DNA of 64,000 nucleotides, from assembly GCF_900109945.1 (NCBI RefSeq), contig NZ_FOBX01000009.1, positions 1-64,000 of the forward strand, given 5' to 3'. The stretch comes from Bradyrhizobium sp. OK095. Lineage in GTDB: Bacteria; Pseudomonadota; Alphaproteobacteria; Rhizobiales; Xanthobacteraceae. The notes under the pieces are model-generated. The model worked only from the letters and a program-made list of their open reading frames with translations. It was not told the DNA's origin and did not search any database. Below are positions 59,877 through 64,000 of the stretch, in pieces (within the stretch, counting starts at the first letter, position 1; each line of letters opens with the position of its first letter). The position numbers and the translations under genes are program-made.

Positions 59877-60683
59877 TCAGCGATTGGAAGGTCGTTTGCG
59901 GCTGAAGAGAAGATAGAGCGCGCGGGGGTTGGTGGTCAAATAGCGCCACAGCAAACGGCGTGGCTCGAGACAGGTGCGCCAGGCCCATTCCAGCCCGATC
60001 TTCTGCATCCATTGCGGCGCGCGGGACCGGCTGCCCGATAAAAAGTTGAACAACCCGCCGGATGTCTTGATAACGCCAACATTGGTCATCAGCGGCGTGT
60101 ATTCCTCGACAAATGCCTGCTCGTTGGGCACGCCGAGCGCGACCCAGAGATAATCGGGTGCGAGCGCGTTGATCTCCTCGATTTTCGCTCGCAGGGCGTC
60201 GCCGCGCAGATAGCCGTGGCTGTAGCCGACGATCTTGAGGCTCGGATAGAGATTGCGAACATTCTCGACCGCGGCGGCGTTCTCGGCCTCGCTGGCGCCA
60301 AACATGTAGAAGGTGCGGCCGAGCACTTCGGCCTTGCGCGCGACGACGTGGAACAAGTCCGTGGTCGCAACGCGCTCGGGCAGCGGAAACCAGGATTGCA
60401 GTTTTGAGGCCGCCACCAGCGGCTGGCCGTCTGCGTTGATCAGGTCGGCGCCGCGGAACAGGCGTTCGGTCTCCGGCTCGGTCGAGCAGCGTGCCAGCAC
60501 CTCGCCATTGGCCGAGGTCAGATGCAGCGGACGGCCGATGCGATTGTCAGGATCGGTCGCCTCGATCATGAAATCGGCGGTGGCTTCCAGGTCGAGCGCG
60601 GCCATGCGAAGGCCGCCGATGGTGATCCGCGGCACGTCGGCAGTGGCAGCCCGGCCGTCCAGATTGACGCGGCGCTCAAGCAT
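59877..60683 (-). CDS. WecG/TagA/CpsF-type glycosyltransferase
   Basis: 268 residues from ATG 60683, preceded by GAGG, which overlaps the Wzc stop by 8 bp; an ATG at 60728 lies inside the Wzc gene with no ribosome-binding site. Core motifs: SANGEVLARC, INADGQPLV (the catalytic Asp-Gly), FMFGASEAEN-like FYMFGASE and LWVALGVPNEQAFVEEY, plus VGGLFNFLSG-like SGGLFNFLSGSRSRAPQWMQKIGLEWAWRT. Transfers a sugar to a lipid-linked glycan in cell-surface polysaccharide assembly. The exact sugar is unknown. Confidence 0.93.
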   Translation of the reverse strand: MLERRVNLDGRAATADVPRITIGGLRMAALDLEATADFMIEATDPDNRIGRPLHLTSANGEVLARCSTEPETERLFRGADLINADGQPLVAASKLQSWFPLPERVATTDLFHVVARKAEVLGRTFYMFGASEAENAAAVENVRNLYPSLKIVGYSHGYLRGDALRAKIEEINALAPDYLWVALGVPNEQAFVEEYTPLMTNVGVIKTSGGLFNFLSGSRSRAPQWMQKIGLEWAWRTCLEPRRLLWRYLTTNPRALYLLFSRKRPSNR

Positions 60684-62985
60684 ATTGTCTGCCTCGCTGG
60701 CGCGCTTGGGTTGCGGGGGTGAGCTCATCGAGCACGACGCCGACGAGCTTGCGCTCGGCGCGGCCGAGCGTGCTCAGAATTTCTTCGAGACTGTCATTGA
60801 TGTCGTGGCTGGTCGGCAGCACCGCCACCAGCGCATCGGTGTCATCGAGCAACTTGCGGGCGCTGGCCGAGAGCGGCATTGCGGGGCCATCGAGGATCAC
60901 GAGGTCGTAGCCGCCGGCGGACCGCGCCTGTGCGATCGCCTTGCGGATGGCTTCAACCGCCTTGCCGGCGTCGCCGTCGGCGGCCGGCAGCACCGAGATG
61001 CCGTTGACCGTCTTGATCTCGCGCGCGGCCTTGCTGCCGATCGAGAGCCAGCCGCGTGCGCTCGGCTCGCTCTTGCCGGGACGATTGACCTTGTTCGAGA
61101 GCGAATGTGCCTGATGGTCGGCATCGATCATCAGCACGCGGGCGCCGTCGCGCGCGGCTGCGAGCGCGAAATTCAGCGCGGTCACGCTGCGCCCGACGGT
61201 TTCGCCGGCACCGAGCAGCGCAATCACCGGCATCGCCTTGCCGCCGGCACGCCGGGCCAAGGCTGCGCGCATGTCGCGCCAGGTATTGAGCAGGCTCGTC
61301 AAGGGGAAGCCGGGGCGCAGCGTCGGCCAGCCCAGCCGTGTCAGGTCGACGCCACCGCCGGTCGCGAGAATCGCGCCCAGCGTATGGATGACGTCGGCCT
61401 CCTGGAGGCACGAGATCAGCGGTTTCTCGATCAGGGGGCTTTCCATCGTCGAAGCTTGCAGCGGTGAGGCGTCAAGTTCGGGACGCGCATGAGCAACTTC
61501 CGGAGCGCGGGGCGCCTGCGGCGCTGCGCTGCGTTCACGGCGGGCCGGTGTGGGCGCACCGGCGAACAGCAACTCGGCTGCGGCGAACCAGCTTGAAGCC
61601 GCGATCGCGCCGAAGACGAAGCCGATCATCGCGAACAGGCTCATCGCCGGCGGGAACGAGCGCCGCTGCGGCACGGTCGCTTCACCGATGACGCGAGCCG
61701 CCGAGGTGTTGAGCGTCTCCTGCTCCTCGGTTTCGCGCGAGCGCTTGAGGAAGGATTGATAGACGTCGCGGCTGGCATCCGTCTCGCGCTCGAGCTCGCG
61801 CAGGCGCACAGAGGCCTGGCTGAGCTGCACGCTCTGCCGTTTCTGCGCTTCCAGCGCCCGGCTGAGCGAGGCCTCAAAGTCGCGGGAACGCGTCAGATCG
61901 TTCTTGGCCGACTGGGCGAAGCGATCGATCTCTTCGCTGATGGTGCGCTTGAGATCCTCGACCTGCTTCTCAGTCTGGCGCAGCGACGGATGGCGCGGGC
62001 CGAGCTCGGCGGTCTGCTCCGCATATTTCTTGCGGGCATCGGCATATTGGGCACGCAAATTCGCGATGGTCGGCGATTGCAGCGCCTCGGGAATCGCGCC
62101 GGCGTCCGCCGCCGTACGCCGGCTCGCCTCGATCTGGTCGAGCCGCGCCTGTGCGTCCATCGTCGCCGCGCGGGCGGCGGAAAGCCGCTGGTTGCTGGCG
62201 GACAGCTGCTGGTCGCTGATCAGCGCATCCTGGGTGCCGACGAAATTGTTCTGGGCCTTGTAGGTGGCGAGCACGGTCTCGGCGTTGCGGAGCCGCTCGC
62301 GCAACTCCTTCAGCCGGCCGGAGAGGTCGGCGGTGGCGCGCCGCGCGGCCGAAGCCTGCGAGTTGCGGGATTCGGCGAGGTAGGCGCTGGTCAGCGTGTT
62401 GGCGAGCATCGCCGCCTTCGCCGGATCGGTCGACCAGACCTCGATGTCGACGATGAAGCTCTTCTCGGTTTTGCGGATCGTGATGTGCCGGTTCAGCACC
62501 TCGAGCGCCCCGAGCTGCACTTCCTTCGTCTCCGCGGGGGAGGACGCGCGGGGTTGAAGGCCGATCAGGCCGAGCAGAGACGACATCAGCGTTTTGGTAT
62601 CACCGCCGCCGCCGAATTCCGGATCCTTGTCTAGGCCGGCCTCCTGGATCACCCGAAGCAGCACGCTGTTGGAGGTGATCAGGCGCGCCTGGCTCTCCAC
62701 CACCATGGACATGCCGGAGACGTCCTGCGCGCGCGGCGTGAGCTCGCGATCGACGAGCTGAAGCTCGCGCGGATCGACATAGAGCTGCGCGGTGGCGGTG
62801 TAACGCGGCGTCAGGCTCTTGCCGGCGGTGACCGCAAGCGTCGCGCCGAGCAGCGCGGCGGCCGCAATCGCGATCTTGCGGCGCCACAGCAGATTGACCA
62901 GTTCCAGCACGCTGAAGCCGGCTTCGGACCTCTGCTGCGGGGCCTCTGGTCTGACCCGGTCTATCGGCTGGTTATAGTCAAGCAT
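60676..62985 (-). CDS. Wzz/Wzc-like exopolysaccharide protein with degenerate P-loop
   Basis: 769 residues from ATG 62985 (GGGGATC upstream). Wzz domain with spans near 37-55 and 442-475 and a long coiled coil between, GNVR-type end, and a C-terminal BY-kinase-like domain. Walker A' (VLMIDADH) and Walker B (YDLVILDGPAMP) are seen, but the P-loop reads GAGETVGRSV with Arg599 in place of the essential Lys, and no tyrosine-rich tail follows. It probably controls chain length or export without kinase activity. Operon head for WecG and GalE. Confidence 0.92.
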   Translation of the reverse strand: MLDYNQPIDRVRPEAPQQRSEAGFSVLELVNLLWRRKIAIAAAALLGATLAVTAGKSLTPRYTATAQLYVDPRELQLVDRELTPRAQDVSGMSMVVESQARLITSNSVLLRVIQEAGLDKDPEFGGGGDTKTLMSSLLGLIGLQPRASSPAETKEVQLGALEVLNRHITIRKTEKSFIVDIEVWSTDPAKAAMLANTLTSAYLAESRNSQASAARRATADLSGRLKELRERLRNAETVLATYKAQNNFVGTQDALISDQQLSASNQRLSAARAATMDAQARLDQIEASRRTAADAGAIPEALQSPTIANLRAQYADARKKYAEQTAELGPRHPSLRQTEKQVEDLKRTISEEIDRFAQSAKNDLTRSRDFEASLSRALEAQKRQSVQLSQASVRLRELERETDASRDVYQSFLKRSRETEEQETLNTSAARVIGEATVPQRRSFPPAMSLFAMIGFVFGAIAASSWFAAAELLFAGAPTPARRERSAAPQAPRAPEVAHARPELDASPLQASTMESPLIEKPLISCLQEADVIHTLGAILATGGGVDLTRLGWPTLRPGFPLTSLLNTWRDMRAALARRAGGKAMPVIALLGAGETVGRSVTALNFALAAARDGARVLMIDADHQAHSLSNKVNRPGKSEPSARGWLSIGSKAAREIKTVNGISVLPAADGDAGKAVEAIRKAIAQARSAGGYDLVILDGPAMPLSASARKLLDDTDALVAVLPTSHDINDSLEEILSTLGRAERKLVGVVLDELTPATQARQRGRQYA

Positions 62986-63006
62986 GATCCCCAGCTTCCA
63001 TTCCAA

Positions 63007-63264
63007 CTGTCGCGGGCTGAGGGGTTACTCTTCGCTTTACGCCACGCACCAAGGATATAGGTGCCCAATCAACGCAACAGGGAAAATTAACCATACTCAT
63101 TGAGGGACTATTCACCGAAATGGCAAACAAAGCGTTTAAGCGCAGGCCGCCGTTCGACGCGTCGTAGTGACGCTGAGGCCCCCCAGAGATTAACGGTTCG
63201 TTACCGCGCGCCGCGAGGCCGCGAAGCCTCACACGTTGTGCCACGAGCAGCGCGCGCATCGTCG
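63007..63264. other. Promoter region of the exopolysaccharide operon
   Basis: The 258-bp gap between the methyltransferase stop and the Wzc ATG. It has an AT-rich core (63085-63140) with TTAACC near 63089 and TTAACG near 63190, and a GAGGC / GCCTC hairpin at 63215-63230. No gene is seen. The core is the likely wzc promoter, but no -35/-10 pair stands out. Confidence 0.4.
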
Positions 63265-64000
63265 TCAGATCTTCCGCAGGATGACGTGATAATCGCCGCG
63301 GCGGACGTCGGTGCCGCGCGGCAGCACGGCGTTGAGCACAGCGGCGCCGGCGTCGACCAGGGCCGCGAACAGCGGCTTGCGCCGGCGCATCTCGGGATAG
63401 CGCGGGCTCTCGACCTCGCGGCGGTAGATCATCTCGAGGCCGTTGGCGTCTGCGAATGCTTCGAGCCGCGGCAGCGTCACCAGCGGATGAAAGAAGGTCG
63501 GGAACGGCGGCTCGCCGGGCAGGCCGGCATTCCTGATGCCGCGGATGTACCGGTAGAACCAGACGTGAAACCAGTGCGGCGAGTATTTGGTGACGACGCC
63601 GGACAGCGAGCGCGGATTGGGCGCGCCGATCAGGATCATCCCGCCGCGCTTGAGCGCGTCGCGGAAATTCAGCAGCGCAGCTTCGACATCGGGAAGATGC
63701 TCGATCACGTTGTAGCAGATCACGAGATCGAAGCTCTCGGGCGTGGAGCGGTAGGTCTGCACGTCGCCGAGGATCGCCTCGTCCGCATAATTGTTGTTCT
63801 TGACCTGGTCCTCGTCGATGTCGACGACGGTGACGTGGCTGCGGCTCAGCAATTCTGTCGGCAGAAAGCTGCACGAGCCGCCGCCGGCTTCATAGGTCGC
63901 GAGCTGTCCCTGCGGCAGCTCGCGGCGCAGCAAGTCGTGAACGGCGAGCAGGCTGTCGCGGGCCTCGCCGGGGACCAGATCGAGCAGTGCCTGGGTGTGT
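63265..64000 (-). CDS. Class I SAM-dependent methyltransferase (partial, 5' end beyond window)
   Basis: At least 245 residues are in the window; the frame stays open to base 64000 (the last residues read HTQALLDLVPGEARDSLLAV), so the start lies outside. SAM-binding region YEAGGGSCSFLPTELLSRSHVTVVDIDEDQV, then FDLVICYNVIEHLPDVEAALLNFRDALKRGGMILIGAPN, typical of UbiG/Methyltransf_11 types. The C-terminus has PEMRRRKPLFAALVDA. It lies upstream of the Wzc operon on the same strand and probably belongs to polysaccharide or lipid modification. Confidence 0.9.
   Translation of the reverse strand, partial: HTQALLDLVPGEARDSLLAVHDLLRRELPQGQLATYEAGGGSCSFLPTELLSRSHVTVVDIDEDQVKNNNYADEAILGDVQTYRSTPESFDLVICYNVIEHLPDVEAALLNFRDALKRGGMILIGAPNPRSLSGVVTKYSPHWFHVWFYRYIRGIRNAGLPGEPPFPTFFHPLVTLPRLEAFADANGLEMIYRREVESPRYPEMRRRKPLFAALVDAGAAVLNAVLPRGTDVRRGDYHVILRKI

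Noticed and set aside
63085..63200. TTAACC and TTAACG as possible CtrA boxes
   Set aside because: The pair does not fit the TTAA-N7-TTAA spacing, so I left it as a note in the promoter entry.

Overview
The window is GC-rich, densely coded chromosomal DNA from an alphaproteobacterium, most likely Bradyrhizobium or a close relative. The reasons are the gene content (orphan solute-binding proteins, paired amidohydrolases, NtaA-type monooxygenases, a fused indolepyruvate:ferredoxin oxidoreductase, an Omp25/31-type porin, a PspA-YiaAB pair) and several families of imperfect palindromic intergenic repeats of the kind common in Bradyrhizobiaceae. I saw no tRNA, rRNA, CRISPR array, intact insertion sequence or phage gene. 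The genus call is inference.

Layout. 0-6.6 kb: a LivK-type binding protein, an AraC regulator, a Tat-exported DUF3047 protein, a secreted alpha/beta-hydrolase that has lost its catalytic residues, a small secreted protein, a tandem DUF3606 protein with a histone-H1-like tail and an unannotated 46-residue membrane peptide. A 63-bp relic of the 3' end of a hydrolase gene lies at 1674-1736. 6.6-19.5 kb: a DUF4173 / response regulator / histidine kinase operon, a NagZ-like GH3 protein, an oligopeptide-type binding protein, LysR with a divergent peroxiredoxin and SDR, a hydantoinase, and TetR divergent from pspA-yiaAB across three matched palindromes. 19.6-31.5 kb: two amidohydrolases plus a Rieske protein in one operon, a zinc-ribbon protein, an amine oxidase, a sedolisin, an SDR, an aldehyde dehydrogenase, a porin, an old-yellow-enzyme and a GFA-fold protein lacking three zinc cysteines.

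31.7-45.5 kb: a ThDP enzyme, an NtaA-type monooxygenase, an M20 peptidase, a complete gltIJKL glutamate/aspartate importer, a D-amino-acid transaminase, and an EmrAB-type efflux operon with a divergent LysR gene and repeated GATAATC motifs. 45.5-54.5 kb: an amidase, the 1149-residue indolepyruvate oxidoreductase with a divergent Lrp regulator, and a three-gene catabolic operon (Ldh2 dehydrogenase, flavin monooxygenase, FAH hydrolase). 54.7-64 kb: a 1371-residue cytoplasmic protein with five tandem GAF-like repeats followed by GGDEF and EAL domains, facing an exopolysaccharide operon (Wzc-like protein with a degenerate P-loop, WecG-type glycosyltransferase, GalE) and a methyltransferase that runs off the window.

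As a whole this is a soil-bacterium accessory catabolic and stress region. The most unusual items are the five-GAF c-di-GMP protein beside the polysaccharide operon, the triple-operator TetR/PspA switch, the GATAATC cluster, the dead hydrolase with its relic, and the metal-ligand-depleted GFA protein. Start sites were set by ribosome-binding sites, signal peptides and domain starts; five genes appear to use GTG or TTG.
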